Assembly: GCA_937942435.1 (NCBI GenBank)
Contig: CALDEM010000091.1
Location: 1 to 58,634 of the forward strand
From: an uncultured Saprospiraceae bacterium
GTDB taxonomy: Bacteria > Bacteroidota > Bacteroidia > Chitinophagales > Saprospiraceae
Direction of reading: 5' to 3'
DNA length: 58,634 nt
Within the stretch, counting starts at the first letter, position 1, and every line of letters begins with the position of its first letter. Position numbers and translations under genes: made by a program. Below, one piece after another: positions 26,506 to 36,480 of this stretch. The notes under the pieces are model-generated. The model was not told where the DNA came from. It was given only the letters and a program-made list of their open reading frames with translations, and did no database searches.

Positions 26506-27279
26506 TTAAGATTTCTCAAGAACACCCATGCTAAATAGGGCAAAATCATATTTCACTGGGTCCAGAGGATCCATCAGTCTCAATTGTGAAGTAAGTTCTT
26601 CAACTGCTTGCCAATCAGGCTTGCTTCGCTGTAATAACCCCAGAGTATGAGACACTTTGAAAACATGAACATCCAATGGTATCATGAGTTGACTCGGTGA
26701 AATTGAATCCCAAAGACCAAAATCAACCCCAGATTGATCATTGCGAACCATCCATCTTAGGAACATGTTGAGTCTCTTGCAAGAACTATGTCTTGCTGGA
26801 GTACTCACATGTTTACGAGTACGTTCCAACTTGTCTGGCAGACTAAAAAACCGATGATGAAAACTAGCCAGCATCGACTTTATATCTGAAGCACCTTCCG
26901 CTATAAATGCCTCCTCAAGAGACTCATGATGGCTATAAAAATCCTTAAAAAACGAAATAAAGTATAAAGTATCATCAGGCTGAAAAGTCCGATGCTTAAA
27001 AGACAAGAGCGATTTCAAGTCTCTGTCTTTATGATTAAGAACAAAGTCATATGGCGCATGATCCATCAAGGCCATAAGTTCATTAGCCTTATTGATTATC
27101 GTCTTACGTTGTCCCCAAGAAAGCATAGCTGTCCAAAACGCAGCTATCTCTACATCTTGTAATTTAGAGAACTGATGAGGTATAGATATAGGATCATCCT
27201 TAATAAAGGACGATTGATTGTACATATCAACCTTCTGATCGAGTAAGGACTTAAGCTTCTGGAGAGAAGGTTTAGTCAA
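26506..27279 (-). CDS. TIGR02757 (DUF2400) family protein
   Basis: The 257-residue protein matches the TIGR02757 family: an all-helical protein with [15 protein letters not shown] near 48-62, [11 protein letters not shown] near 169, [18 protein letters not shown] near 196 and [10 protein letters not shown] at the end. The IPLDVHVF segment recalls helix-hairpin-helix glycosylase-like proteins, but no catalytic Asp-Lys pair is evident and function is unknown. The start overlaps the infB stop region by eight bases, so it is the last gene of the rimP-nusA-infB operon here. Confidence 0.85.
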   Translation of the reverse strand: MTKPSLQKLKSLLDQKVDMYNQSSFIKDDPISIPHQFSKLQDVEIAAFWTAMLSWGQRKTIINKANELMALMDHAPYDFVLNHKDRDLKSLLSFKHRTFQPDDTLYFISFFKDFYSHHESLEEAFIAEGASDIKSMLASFHHRFFSLPDKLERTRKHVSTPARHSSCKRLNMFLRWMVRNDQSGVDFGLWDSISPSQLMIPLDVHVFKVSHTLGLLQRSKPDWQAVEELTSQLRLMDPLDPVKYDFALFSMGVLEKS

Positions 27280-29992
27280 GAGTCTGCTTGATTTCGACTA
27301 TCTCGTAGGACTCTATAATATCATCTACTTTGATATCATTAAAGTTCTTTACGAGGATACCGCACTCTAGGCCATTTTTGACTTCCTTGACATCATCTTT
27401 AAATCTCTTCAATGTTCCGATTTCACCTTTGGCACCTTCTTTAGTAGGATAGATCACGATACCATCTCTGATCACTCTTACAAAATTGTTACGCGTTATG
27501 ATACCACTTGAGACTAAACATCCACCGATGGTACCAATCTTACTAATTTTGAAAGTCTCACGGACAGTTGCCTCTCCCTTCACTCTTTCTTCTTTAGTAG
27601 GCTCTAGCATACCTTCGATCGCAGATCTGATCTCATCGATCGCTTCATAGATGATAGAGTATGTCTTGATCTGTACACCTTCCTTCTCAGCAAGATTTCT
27701 CGCAGTACTTGAAGGTCTAACTTGAAATCCTATAATGATGGCATCTGATGCAGATGCGAGTAAGATATCTGATTCTGCTATGGCACCGACAGCTTTGTGG
27801 ATGACATTAACTTGTACACTTTCTATAGACTGTTTGATCAATGAATCAGACAGTGCCTCTACAGAACCATCCACATCACCCTTGATGATGAGGTTGAGCT
27901 CTTTAAAGCTACCCAGGGCAAGTCTACGTCCGATCTCATCGAGACTGATACGTTTGCTCGCTCTATTGGTTTGCTCTCTTGCTATCTGCTGTCTCTTAGA
28001 TGCGATCTGTCTCGCCTCTTGATCTGTATCTACTTCTTTAAACTTCTCACCTGCTTGTGGTGCTCCATTCAATCCTAAGAGTAGCACAGGTGTTGAAGGG
28101 CCAGCTTCTTTTATGCGGGCTCCTTTCTCATTGAACATCGCTTTGACCTTACCGGAGTATTCTCCAGCGACGATTACATCTCCGATATTCAATGTTCCAT
28201 TTTGTACAAGCATCTTAGTGGAGTAACCACGCCCTTTGTCAAGAGATGCCTCTATCACTGTACCTAGTGCATTTCTATCTGGATTAGCTTTAAGCTCAAG
28301 TACTTCTGACTCAAGTGCTACTTTTTCTAACAACTCTTCTATACCGAGACCTGTTTTAGCCGAGATATCTTGTGATTGGACGGTACCCCCCCACTCTTCT
28401 ACGAGAATCTTCATACCACTCAACTCTTCCTTAATCTTGGTCGGGTTGGCTCCATCTTTATCTATCTTATTGATAGCAAAGACCATAGGTACGCCAGCCG
28501 CCTGGGCATGACTAATCGCTTCCTTCGTCTGAGGCATGATTCTATCATCCGCTGCTATTATAATGATGGCAACATCAGTAACCTTTGCACCTCTGGCTCG
28601 CATCGCTGTAAAGGCTTCGTGACCTGGAGTATCTAAGAATGTTATTCTCTTTTCCTTCACTTTTACCTCATATGCCCCGATGTGCTGTGTGATACCACCT
28701 GCCTCTCCATCAGCGACATTGGCACTACGGATATAATCCAACAAAGAAGTCTTACCATGATCGACATGACCCATCACAGTCACAATCGGTGACCTCGGTT
28801 GTAAGTCTTCTGGTGCATCCTCATCTTCCTCCTCTTCTTCATTAATCTCCTCTGCACTGATGAACTCTATATCCTTGTTATATTCTGCTGCGACTAACTC
28901 GATGATCTCAGCGTCAAGACGTTGATTGATAGATACAATCACTCCCATGTTCATACATGTCATGATAATATCAGTGGGTTGGATATCAAGTAGACCGGCT
29001 AACTCAGACACTGATATAAACTCAGTGACTTGAATCTTTTGGTACTCCGCTAACATCTCTTCGATCTCCGCTTTTTCTCTCTTGGTATCTCTGTTATCCC
29101 TACGGATCTTTTGACGCTTGTTGCTTTTTCCTCCAGAGATCCGAGCCATTGTAGCTTTGATCTTATCTTCAATCTCTTTAGCAGATACCTGCTTTACTTC
29201 ATCACGTCTACGTCCACCTCCAGTAGTGCCTCCTCTTTTATTCTTATCCCCACCTCGGTAGTTATCAGCAGTTATCTTTTTACGCTTACGCTTACGCTTT
29301 GGTTTGTTATCTGGTTTGGCTGCTTTAGGAGTTTCTTTCTTCTTCTCTTTGAGTTTAGATGCATCGATCTGACCCATGATCTTAAGCCCCTGGAGTTGTG
29401 GTGTTTTTGCTCTTACCATCTCTTCTGGAGCTGGGGCACTTGGTGCTTTATCTTTTGCAGTCGGCGAGTCGCTTACTTTCTCAGGAGCTTCTGGTTTAGC
29501 TTTTGGCTTTTTAGGAGCTTCTTTTTTCTTTCCAAGGTCAATCTTGTCAACTACTTTGAGTCCTATCTTATTAGGCGCTTTATCTTCTTTTACTTCTGCC
29601 TTAGGGGCCACAACCTCTTCCTTGACTTCTTTTATAACTTCCTCCTTTACCTCTTCCACTACTGGTTTTGGTTCTGGCTCAGGTGTAGGCTCTGGCTCAG
29701 GCTCGGGTTTCACTTCGACGACAGGCGGTGGTGGTGGCGGTGGCGGTGGCGGAGTTGGTGCTTTTACTTCAGGTTCTTCCTGTGGCAGCCTAGTACCAAT
29801 GACAAGTTTATCAGCTTTTTCCTTTTCTTCCATAGAGTTGCTGTACTCCTGAAGAAGAAGTGCATACATCTCATCATCGATCTTGGCCGTTGGTTTGTTT
29901 TCTACAACAAAACCATTGTTACCTAAGTATTCAACTATGGTTGCAGTTCCAACATTCAGTTCCTTGGCTATTTTCACCAATCGTTTTGCCAT
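27272..29992 (-). CDS. infB: Translation initiation factor IF-2
   Basis: IF-2 is the GTPase that places initiator tRNA on the ribosome. The 906-residue protein has an IF2_N domain (1-50), a long low-complexity linker (about 70-320) with a ten-proline run at 81-90, Pro-Glu alternation and Lys/Arg clusters, then the G domain: GHVDHGKT (408-415), DTPGHE (454-459), NKID (508-511), and domains II-IV to the end. It follows nusA by 54 bases, and the TIGR02757 gene overlaps its end. The linker length is typical of Bacteroidota IF-2. Confidence 0.97.
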   Translation of the reverse strand: MAKRLVKIAKELNVGTATIVEYLGNNGFVVENKPTAKIDDEMYALLLQEYSNSMEEKEKADKLVIGTRLPQEEPEVKAPTPPPPPPPPPPVVEVKPEPEPEPTPEPEPKPVVEEVKEEVIKEVKEEVVAPKAEVKEDKAPNKIGLKVVDKIDLGKKKEAPKKPKAKPEAPEKVSDSPTAKDKAPSAPAPEEMVRAKTPQLQGLKIMGQIDASKLKEKKKETPKAAKPDNKPKRKRKRKKITADNYRGGDKNKRGGTTGGGRRRDEVKQVSAKEIEDKIKATMARISGGKSNKRQKIRRDNRDTKREKAEIEEMLAEYQKIQVTEFISVSELAGLLDIQPTDIIMTCMNMGVIVSINQRLDAEIIELVAAEYNKDIEFISAEEINEEEEEDEDAPEDLQPRSPIVTVMGHVDHGKTSLLDYIRSANVADGEAGGITQHIGAYEVKVKEKRITFLDTPGHEAFTAMRARGAKVTDVAIIIIAADDRIMPQTKEAISHAQAAGVPMVFAINKIDKDGANPTKIKEELSGMKILVEEWGGTVQSQDISAKTGLGIEELLEKVALESEVLELKANPDRNALGTVIEASLDKGRGYSTKMLVQNGTLNIGDVIVAGEYSGKVKAMFNEKGARIKEAGPSTPVLLLGLNGAPQAGEKFKEVDTDQEARQIASKRQQIAREQTNRASKRISLDEIGRRLALGSFKELNLIIKGDVDGSVEALSDSLIKQSIESVQVNVIHKAVGAIAESDILLASASDAIIIGFQVRPSSTARNLAEKEGVQIKTYSIIYEAIDEIRSAIEGMLEPTKEERVKGEATVRETFKISKIGTIGGCLVSSGIITRNNFVRVIRDGIVIYPTKEGAKGEIGTLKRFKDDVKEVKNGLECGILVKNFNDIKVDDIIESYEIVEIKQTLD

Positions 29993-30046
29993 ATAATCTT
30001 TCTGCGTTATCTATCCGATGCTTTTACACATCTGCTTTTGGTCTAA

Positions 30047-31279
30047 TTATTCTTCAAATTCTGCACTTAATACCTTAAGTACATCTTGTATCGTTTCTTC
30101 TTCTAAATCAGTTCTTCTATTAAGCTCTTCCACACTTAAGTTCAAGACACTTCTTGCAGAGTCACAACCGATGTTCTTCAGCTCATCGATGATCCACTCT
30201 TCTATCTCATCTGCAAATTCATCTAAATCTACATCATCTATCTCTTCATCTGTATCTCTATAGACATCTATCTCAAAACCCGTCAATCGACTTGCTAACT
30301 TAATGTTAGATCCTCCTCTGCCTATAGCCAAGGATACTTGATCTGGCTTAAGAAAGACTGCAGCCGTCATTTGCTCTTGATCGAGGTTGATACTCGTGAT
30401 CTTAGCTGGCGTAAGTGACCTCTGTATGAACAGGTTAATATTGGTCGTGAAGTTAACTATATCGATATTTTCATTTCTAAGTTCTCTTACGATCCCATGG
30501 ATACGAGATCCTTTCATACCTACACATGCTCCGACCGGATCGATCCTATCATCATAAGACTCAACAGCCACTTTTGCTCTTTCACCAGGGATTCTAACGA
30601 TCTTTTTAATTGTGATCAAACCATCTTCTATCTCAGGTACCTCTTGCTCCATCAGTTTAGCTAAGAAAGTATTGTCAGTCCGAGATACAATCACCGCTGG
30701 ATTGTTATTACGCATATCAACTCTCTTGATCACACCTCTCACCATATCTCCTTTTCTAAAGAAGTCTCCTTTGATAGTTTCATTTCGTGGCAACACAAGT
30801 TCGTTGCCAGTTACATCATCCAAAACAAGTACTTCTCTTTTGAGGATCTGATGAACTTCTCCCAACACTATATCTCCAACTCGCTCTGAGTAACTCTTAT
30901 AGATCTCATCTTTCTCCAGCTCCATGATCCTACTGACGAGCGTTTGCCTAGCGGCCATCACTGATCTTCTTCCAAACTCGTCCAGTTGTAACTGTTGATA
31001 ACACTCTTCTCCTATCTCATAGTCCTCATCTATATCAACTGCATCTGTCACAGATATCTGTGCTCTATCATCAGTTACCTCACCATCTGGTACGATCTCT
31101 CTTACGCGCCATATCTCAAGGTCACCATTTGTAGTATTGACGATAACATCAAAGTTGTCATCCGTACCATACTTCTTTTTGATAAGCGTTCTAAAAACAT
31201 CTTCTAGTACTCTTACCATCGTCGGGCGATCAATATTTTTGCCCGCTTTGAATTCCGAAAAAGTTTCAATTAAGTTCAT
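30047..31279 (-). CDS. nusA: Transcription termination/antitermination factor NusA
   Basis: NusA binds RNA polymerase and nascent RNA and controls pausing, termination and antitermination. At 410 residues it has the N-terminal polymerase-binding domain, an S1 domain (about 130-200), and two KH domains carrying CVGMKGSRIHGIVREL and LAIGRGGSNIKLA. A short acidic C-terminal segment follows, lacking the second acidic repeat of E. coli NusA. It sits between rimP (seven bases upstream) and infB, the classical order. NusA often regulates this same operon in other bacteria, which bears on the hairpin in front of rimP. Confidence 0.96.
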   Translation of the reverse strand: MNLIETFSEFKAGKNIDRPTMVRVLEDVFRTLIKKKYGTDDNFDVIVNTTNGDLEIWRVREIVPDGEVTDDRAQISVTDAVDIDEDYEIGEECYQQLQLDEFGRRSVMAARQTLVSRIMELEKDEIYKSYSERVGDIVLGEVHQILKREVLVLDDVTGNELVLPRNETIKGDFFRKGDMVRGVIKRVDMRNNNPAVIVSRTDNTFLAKLMEQEVPEIEDGLITIKKIVRIPGERAKVAVESYDDRIDPVGACVGMKGSRIHGIVRELRNENIDIVNFTTNINLFIQRSLTPAKITSINLDQEQMTAAVFLKPDQVSLAIGRGGSNIKLASRLTGFEIDVYRDTDEEIDDVDLDEFADEIEEWIIDELKNIGCDSARSVLNLSVEELNRRTDLEEETIQDVLKVLSAEFEE

Positions 31280-31286
31280 TCAACCT

Positions 31287-31730
31287 CTATTTAAAACTCA
31301 CAAGGATTTTTGTTTCTTTAATATCATCGAAAAGAATTGTCTTCGATTTTTTATTTTTCACTGCCAATGTTATAGAAGACGCTTCCACTACTTCGAGTTT
31401 ACCTTCTATCGTTTCTTCATTTAAAAGCTTCACTGATGCCTTACGACCTATGTTCTTTACATACTGCCTGTGTAACTTCAGAGGGTTATCGATACCCGGA
31501 GAAGATACATCTATTGTGTACTTTTCAGGCATCCAGCCATTTTCTTCAATATGGTGTTCAAGAAAGCGACTTGTCTTTCTGCACATATCGATCGTCAACC
31601 GCTCATCAGAGTCAATAAAAACGACCAACTTACTGTGTGGCAGTCTTTGAACCGAGACCAAAAAACAGGTCGACAAATCTTCTTCTTCAAATCTTTCGTT
31701 CAGCACTTCTGCTATGCGATCCTCCACCAT
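31287..31730 (-). CDS. rimP: Ribosome maturation factor RimP
   Basis: RimP helps assemble the 30S subunit. The 147-residue protein begins MVEDRIAEVLNERF and has the family core DVSSPGIDNPLKLHRQY (about 83-99) followed by an SH3-like C-terminal domain. I chose ATG 31730 because the family starts here; the frame is open to 31877, but the extra 49 residues are non-conserved and cross a terminator-like hairpin and the likely promoter. nusA follows seven bases after the stop. A strong hairpin with a T-run ends 15 bases before this start codon. Confidence 0.92.
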   Translation of the reverse strand: MVEDRIAEVLNERFEEEDLSTCFLVSVQRLPHSKLVVFIDSDERLTIDMCRKTSRFLEHHIEENGWMPEKYTIDVSSPGIDNPLKLHRQYVKNIGRKASVKLLNEETIEGKLEVVEASSITLAVKNKKSKTILFDDIKETKILVSFK

Positions 31731-31745
31731 AAAATAACTTTGTAT

Positions 31746-31770
31746 AAAAAAAGGGAACAATTTTGTCCCC
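31746..31770 (-). terminator. Intrinsic-terminator-like hairpin in the rimP leader (possible attenuator)
   Basis: Read on the minus strand this is GGGGACA, AAAT loop, TGTTCCC, then seven T. The stem is seven base pairs with one G-T wobble and can extend by A/G-T pairs into the T-run. It precedes rimP in the sense direction and no minus-strand gene lies upstream to be terminated, so it is best read as an attenuator or a block to stray transcription. The mirror strand has no T-run after the stem. Confidence 0.7.
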
Positions 31771-31791
31771 TCTAAGCTTCTAATCGGAGTG

Positions 31792-31799
31792 CAAATATA
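31792..31799 (-). promoter_or_regulatory. Candidate -7 box (TATATTTG) for rimP-nusA-infB
   Basis: Minus-strand TATATTTG is a perfect TAnnTTTG. A CTG stands 21 bases upstream where TTG is expected. Transcription from here would give a leader of about 55 bases that includes the hairpin at 31746-31770. Confidence 0.45.
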
Positions 31800-31907
31800 T
31801 AATAAAATCCCTATAAACCTCAGTATATATAAGCAGTGGAACGGCTTAAAGCCAAATACCATACAAGCTGTATACAAACAATCCTGATGCGCATAAGTAT
31901 AAATGTT

Positions 31908-31915
31908 TAATTTTG
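31908..31915 (+). promoter_or_regulatory. Candidate -7 box (TAATTTTG) for uppS-bamA
   Basis: Plus-strand TAATTTTG matches TAnnTTTG. A CTG at 31884-31886 is the nearest -33 candidate, 21 bases away. The uppS ATG lies 22 bases downstream, giving a short leader. Confidence 0.45.
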
Positions 31916-31937
31916 CAGACTTTTTGCAGTAGCTGAT

Positions 31938-32687
31938 ATGGAACTCGCTCTTGATTTATTGGACAAGAATACCTTGCCACGACACATTGCAATCATCATG
32001 GATGGCAATGGCAGATGGGCAAAGAGTCAAAGCATGCCACGTGTCTTTGGACATCGAAATGGTGTAAAAGCGGTAAGAGAAGTAACGGAGGCGTCTGCAG
32101 AGTTGGGTATTGAGTACTTGACGTTATATGCATTCTCAAAAGAAAACTGGAAGCGCCCTCGCAAAGAAGTGAATATGCTTATGAAGCTCTTCGTAAGCAC
32201 AGTCAGTAAGGAGCTTAGTACGCTCAATAAAAATAATATCAGATTAAAAGCGATTGGAGATCTTGAATCTCTACCGCCTGATACATTGGCAGCACTCAAC
32301 AATGCGATTGAGAGCACTAAGGATAATGACCATATGACTCTAAACTTAGCACTCAACTATAGTGGCAGATGGGAACTAACAGAGATGACCAAGTCCATCG
32401 CCAAAGATATATCGTCCGGCTCATTAAATCCTGAAGACATATCTGAGGAGTCGATCGTTAGTAGATTATTAACCTCTGGTACACCTGATCCTGAACTTAT
32501 GATCAGAACTAGTGGCGAACATCGGATCAGCAACTTTTTATTATGGCAGTTATCCTACGCTGAGCTGGTCTTTAGTGATATACTATGGCCAGACTTCCGT
32601 AAAGAAGAACTGTATAAATGTATTCTAGAATACCAAAGACGCGAAAGACGGTTTGGCATGACAAGTGATCAGGTAGTTAAATCTTAA
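31938..32687 (+). CDS. uppS: Isoprenyl (undecaprenyl) diphosphate synthase
   Basis: UppS is the cis-prenyltransferase making undecaprenyl diphosphate, the lipid carrier for peptidoglycan and surface glycans. The 249-residue protein has IMDGNGRWAK with catalytic Asp22, GHRNGVKAVRE, and the YAFSKENWKRP substrate loop. It ends with the RTSGEHRISNFLLWQ and ELVFSD motifs. Length is standard. It opens the uppS-bamA-skp block and is divergent from rimP. Its product is the substrate of the WecA-type transferase elsewhere in the window. Confidence 0.96.
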   Translation: MELALDLLDKNTLPRHIAIIMDGNGRWAKSQSMPRVFGHRNGVKAVREVTEASAELGIEYLTLYAFSKENWKRPRKEVNMLMKLFVSTVSKELSTLNKNNIRLKAIGDLESLPPDTLAALNNAIESTKDNDHMTLNLALNYSGRWELTEMTKSIAKDISSGSLNPEDISEESIVSRLLTSGTPDPELMIRTSGEHRISNFLLWQLSYAELVFSDILWPDFRKEELYKCILEYQRRERRFGMTSDQVVKS

Positions 32688-32767
32688 GGGTAGGTTAAAA
32701 AAGCATAGTTTTGGCAGCTGTAAGAATTTATAATCGTTTTTTATCCATCATCTGGAGTTATCAATAT

Positions 32768-35398
32768 ATGTGGAGATTAAGTCTGGCGGCTGTTGCTGTC
32801 TTTATGCAGTTTTCGTTGTCTGCTCAGACGGATAAAAAAGATCGGGGTTACGCTGATTTCAATTATACCGATCCTGTAACATACGATATAGCCAAAGTCA
32901 ATATCAAAGGCACAGAAAGTCGAGATGTCAATGCGATAAAAACTATAACTGGGCTGAGAGAGGGAAACCCTGTCACAATACCAAGCCCAGAATTATCCGC
33001 AGGAATCAAAAAGCTCTGGAACCTTGGCATCTTTGCAGATGTGACATTGGTGATGGATAGTATCCAAAGTGATTCTATCTTCCTAAGCATAGAGCTAATA
33101 GAGCAACCCATCTTATCAAAGATCGTTTTTAAGGATGCCAATAAAACAAAACAAGATAAATTAAAAGAGACCATCGGTGAGACCTTACGTATAGGAGGTA
33201 TACCTACAGTCAACAATAGAGAGGTAGCAAAAAGAAAAATTGAAGATTACTATAAGGACAAGGGATTTCTTGATGCAGAAGTTATCATCAGAGACATTAG
33301 AGATTCTACAAGAGAGAACTCTGTTATCCTTGTTTTTGAGTCCAATAAAAACGAGCGGGTCAAAATTGAGAAGATAGAATTTGATGGTAACGAGCAGTTG
33401 ACTGACAAGAAGTTAAGGAAGTTGATGAAGGGCACTAAGAAGAAGGGTACCTTATTCAAAAAGTCTAAGTATATCAAGTCTGATTTTGAGGACGATAAGA
33501 AGAAGATCATCCAGCACTATGCTAAACTCGGATACAGTGATGCCAAGATTCTATCTGACACTGTATGGAGAAATGACAATGGTCAAGTACAAGTAAAAAT
33601 AGAAGTAAGTGAAGGATCACAGTATAAATATGGAGACATCTCTTGGAAAGGTAACTCCATATACACTAAAGCTCAATTAGCAAGTGTACTCGGCATCAAA
33701 AAAGGAGATGTCTTTAACCCTGAAGAGCTCAATGAGCGATTAGAGTTTAGTTTGGATGGTAGAGATATATCTTCTCTATACATGGATAATGGATACTTGT
33801 TCTTCAGTGTTGACCCTAAGCAGATCGCAGTAAGAGGTGATACGATCGATGTAGAGATGCGCATATATGAGGGACCACAAGCCACAATAGATCGTGTTAC
33901 AATCAAAGGGAATACACGTACCCACGACCATGTTGTGAGAAGAATACTTCGTACAAAGCCAGGTCAAAAATTTAGTAGATCCGACATTGTCAGATCTCAA
34001 AGAGAAATAGGAAACTTGGGATATTTTGATCCTGAGACATTGACAATGAATACTCCGGTCAACTATGAGCGAGGTACTGTGGATATCGAGTATATCATGG
34101 AAGAGCGGCCTTCTGATCAGCTAGAATTGAGTGCAGGTTATGGAGGGTTTCAAGGATTGATCGGAACGCTCGGTGTAACGTTCAATAATTTCTCGCTCAA
34201 AAACATAAGAAATAGAAACTCTTGGAGTCCGCTACCAACAGGTGATGGACAGAGACTTTCACTAAGACTTCAATCAAACGGAAGGTTCTTTCGATCATTT
34301 AACTTCTCGTTCACTGAACCATGGTTAGGGGGAAAGAAGCCTAATGCACTGACTGTTGGTGCAGCTACTTCTACTTTTGACAACAGGTCATTTGGAAGTG
34401 GGTTACTTGAGATTAGAAGATTCTTTGCAGGGTTAGGTACTCAAGTCAAATGGCCAGATGACTACTTCGTATCATCTACTACGGTCAACATAGAAAACAT
34501 AAAACTTGAGGATTTCAGTAGTCAGTTTATTGTAAATGATGGAAACTTCAAAAACTTCAATATATCACAAGCGATAACAAGAAGCACTGTAGCAAATCCG
34601 ATGTTCCCGATGAGTGGATCAAGGGTATCACTAACCTTACAGTTTACGCCTCCATATTCTCTTTTTAGAAAAGATAACTTCTGGAAACTTAGCGACTCTG
34701 AGGTGAATGAACTACATAATAATGAACTCTTAAGCTTAGGTATAAGACAAAGAGAAAATTACTTTACCACTGCGATTGGTGCAGCGAGATCTCAAGCTGA
34801 GCAAAATGTCTTAGATGTTGAAGAATCGAGAAAATTTGAGTGGTTAGAATACCACAAGTGGAGGTTTGATGCAGAATGGTTCTTTAATCCAGTAGGTAAG
34901 TTAGTATTTACGACATCGATCAAGATGGGATTCTTGGGTAACTATAATAGTAGTATCGGAGATGTACCTTTTGAGAGATTTGAAGTGGGAGGCGATGGTC
35001 TTTCTAATCAGACATCAGGTATAACAGGTACAGATATCCTCGCACTTAGAGGTTACGAAGTAGAAGATGTAGATCCAGAGAGTCAGATTAATGGTGGGGG
35101 TATTATATTTAACAAATTCACTGCTGAGTTACGCTATCCATTGTCTACTAATCCAAACTCTACGATATATACAACACTATTCCTTCAAGGAGGAAATCAG
35201 TGGAGAAGCTTTGATGACTACAGTCCATTTGACTTAAATCGATCGGTTGGAGTGGGCCTTAGGGTATTCTTACCTATGTTTGGTTTACTTGGTTTTGATT
35301 ACGGTTTTGGACTGGATAAGACGGTTGATGGAGATATAACTCCTGGGCTTGGACAACTGGGCAAGTTTAGTATCATCTTAGGATTTGAGCCTGATTAA
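32768..35398 (+). CDS. bamA: Outer membrane protein assembly factor BamA
   Basis: BamA inserts beta-barrel proteins into the outer membrane. From ATG 32768 the product has 876 residues: signal peptide ending near LSAQ, about five POTRA repeats with the AKVNIKG and IKKLWNLGIFADV patterns, then an Omp85 barrel ending GQLGKFSIILGFEPD. A TTG at 32711 would add 19 residues before the signal core and cannot be excluded. uppS ends 80 bases upstream and skp follows 112 bases later, the order seen in many Gram-negatives. Barrel and POTRA boundaries are estimates. Confidence 0.93.
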   Translation: MWRLSLAAVAVFMQFSLSAQTDKKDRGYADFNYTDPVTYDIAKVNIKGTESRDVNAIKTITGLREGNPVTIPSPELSAGIKKLWNLGIFADVTLVMDSIQSDSIFLSIELIEQPILSKIVFKDANKTKQDKLKETIGETLRIGGIPTVNNREVAKRKIEDYYKDKGFLDAEVIIRDIRDSTRENSVILVFESNKNERVKIEKIEFDGNEQLTDKKLRKLMKGTKKKGTLFKKSKYIKSDFEDDKKKIIQHYAKLGYSDAKILSDTVWRNDNGQVQVKIEVSEGSQYKYGDISWKGNSIYTKAQLASVLGIKKGDVFNPEELNERLEFSLDGRDISSLYMDNGYLFFSVDPKQIAVRGDTIDVEMRIYEGPQATIDRVTIKGNTRTHDHVVRRILRTKPGQKFSRSDIVRSQREIGNLGYFDPETLTMNTPVNYERGTVDIEYIMEERPSDQLELSAGYGGFQGLIGTLGVTFNNFSLKNIRNRNSWSPLPTGDGQRLSLRLQSNGRFFRSFNFSFTEPWLGGKKPNALTVGAATSTFDNRSFGSGLLEIRRFFAGLGTQVKWPDDYFVSSTTVNIENIKLEDFSSQFIVNDGNFKNFNISQAITRSTVANPMFPMSGSRVSLTLQFTPPYSLFRKDNFWKLSDSEVNELHNNELLSLGIRQRENYFTTAIGAARSQAEQNVLDVEESRKFEWLEYHKWRFDAEWFFNPVGKLVFTTSIKMGFLGNYNSSIGDVPFERFEVGGDGLSNQTSGITGTDILALRGYEVEDVDPESQINGGGIIFNKFTAELRYPLSTNPNSTIYTTLFLQGGNQWRSFDDYSPFDLNRSVGVGLRVFLPMFGLLGFDYGFGLDKTVDGDITPGLGQLGKFSIILGFEPD

Positions 35399-35510
35399 GC
35401 TAAAATCACGTTAAATCATCGTCAAATACAAAATCAAAGATTTAATTTGCGTCTTATAAACGAAAGACAATTTGTGACGAGCGAAGAGAAGCTCATATAA
35501 ACTACATATA

Positions 35511-36014
35511 ATGAAAGCGATATTCACTACTATACTTATTTGCCTATTTGCCTTGAGCGCACTAACCGCTCAAAAATATGGACACCTTAACTCTAACGAA
35601 ATCATCAGTTCTTTCCCTGAAGTAAAGAGCGCTGATAGTGATCTTGAAAGTTATAGTAGCCAGCTGATCGAAAAAGGCAAGGCAATGATGACTGAATATC
35701 AAGAAAACTATCAAGCATATGTAGGCAAGGCTAATGGTGGTGAATTGAGTCAGTTGCAGATGCAACAAGAAGAGGCAAAGCTTACACAAAAGCAACAAGA
35801 GATCCAGAAGTACGAAGTCGAAGTACAGGATATGATCGCTAAGAAGAAGCAAGAGGTATACCAACCGATCCTTGATAAAATACAGGCCGTAATCGATCAG
35901 ATAGGTAAAGAGCAAGGCTTCACGATGATCTTTGACTCAAGTAATCTGGGTATGATATTCGCGGCCGATAGCGAAGACTTGATGCCTGTTGTGAAGCAGA
36001 GATTGGGCATGTAG
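35511..36014 (+). CDS. OmpH/Skp-family periplasmic chaperone
   Basis: This 167-residue protein has a signal peptide (to about Ala20) and a long central coiled coil rich in Gln, Glu and Lys (about 38-125). The family ends are KYGHLNSNEIISSFPEV and the final GFTMIFDSS segment. Skp trimers hold unfolded outer-membrane proteins and deliver them to BamA, which is encoded just upstream. Length fits. The intervening 112 bases show no clear terminator, so transcription may continue from bamA. Confidence 0.88.
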   Translation: MKAIFTTILICLFALSALTAQKYGHLNSNEIISSFPEVKSADSDLESYSSQLIEKGKAMMTEYQENYQAYVGKANGGELSQLQMQQEEAKLTQKQQEIQKYEVEVQDMIAKKKQEVYQPILDKIQAVIDQIGKEQGFTMIFDSSNLGMIFAADSEDLMPVVKQRLGM

Positions 36015-36030
36015 TCCAACTCAAAAGACT

Positions 36031-36480
36031 TTAACAAACATCCAATATTGTAATCGTACGAGAGTTGACAATCACTTTGTCTCCCACTCGTCTACCGACT
36101 AATGCTAGAGCCATAGGGCTTTCATCTGATATCGCATAAATGGTATCATGTTGATATAGAACTTTACCAAGTGATATCGAAAGATAAAATATCCCTTTGT
36201 CAGTCTTAACTAATGATCCGTGCACAACTACATCACTGATTTTAGTATCAAGTACAGATAAGACTTGGCGTTGATGAAGCAAAACACCAAGCTGACTGCT
36301 GATCTTTTCAGCTTCTTGCTTTAGCATCTCTCGAGAAGTCTCAAACTTATCTCCAGCACTACTTTTAGTATCATCATGCGCACTCTCATCTATCGAAGCG
36401 AGCATGTCTTGGCTCTCATTGATTTTCTTATCGAGTGCTTCTTTACAAAGTTCTCTCAGTTCTCTCTTTTCCAATATCAA
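36031..36480 (-). CDS. GreA/GreB-type transcription factor homologue
   Basis: The 149-residue protein has an N-terminal helical hairpin (about 1-75, with an acidic SIDESAHDDTKSSAGDKFE segment) and a GreA/GreB C-terminal domain carrying AISDESPMALALVGRRVGDKV. Gre factors enter the RNA polymerase secondary channel and rescue backtracked complexes. This short Bacteroidota form is distinct from canonical GreA. The start is TTG at 36480, overlapping the TGA of the large Asp-box gene as TTGA, so it is coupled to it; a second TTG two codons on is an alternative. It converges with skp. Confidence 0.8.
   Translation of the reverse strand: MILEKRELRELCKEALDKKINESQDMLASIDESAHDDTKSSAGDKFETSREMLKQEAEKISSQLGVLLHQRQVLSVLDTKISDVVVHGSLVKTDKGIFYLSISLGKVLYQHDTIYAISDESPMALALVGRRVGDKVIVNSRTITILDVC

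Noticed and set aside
29111..29926. Long plus-strand open frame (271 codons) and a second one at 29376-29852 opposite infB
   Set aside because: They lie wholly inside the infB linker on the opposite strand; their Phe/Arg- and Ser/Gly-rich products mirror the biased codons of the linker and match no family.
31731..31877. 49-codon N-terminal extension of rimP
   Set aside because: The extra residues are not RimP-like and the stretch contains a promoter-like box and a terminator hairpin; the family N-terminus begins at 31730.
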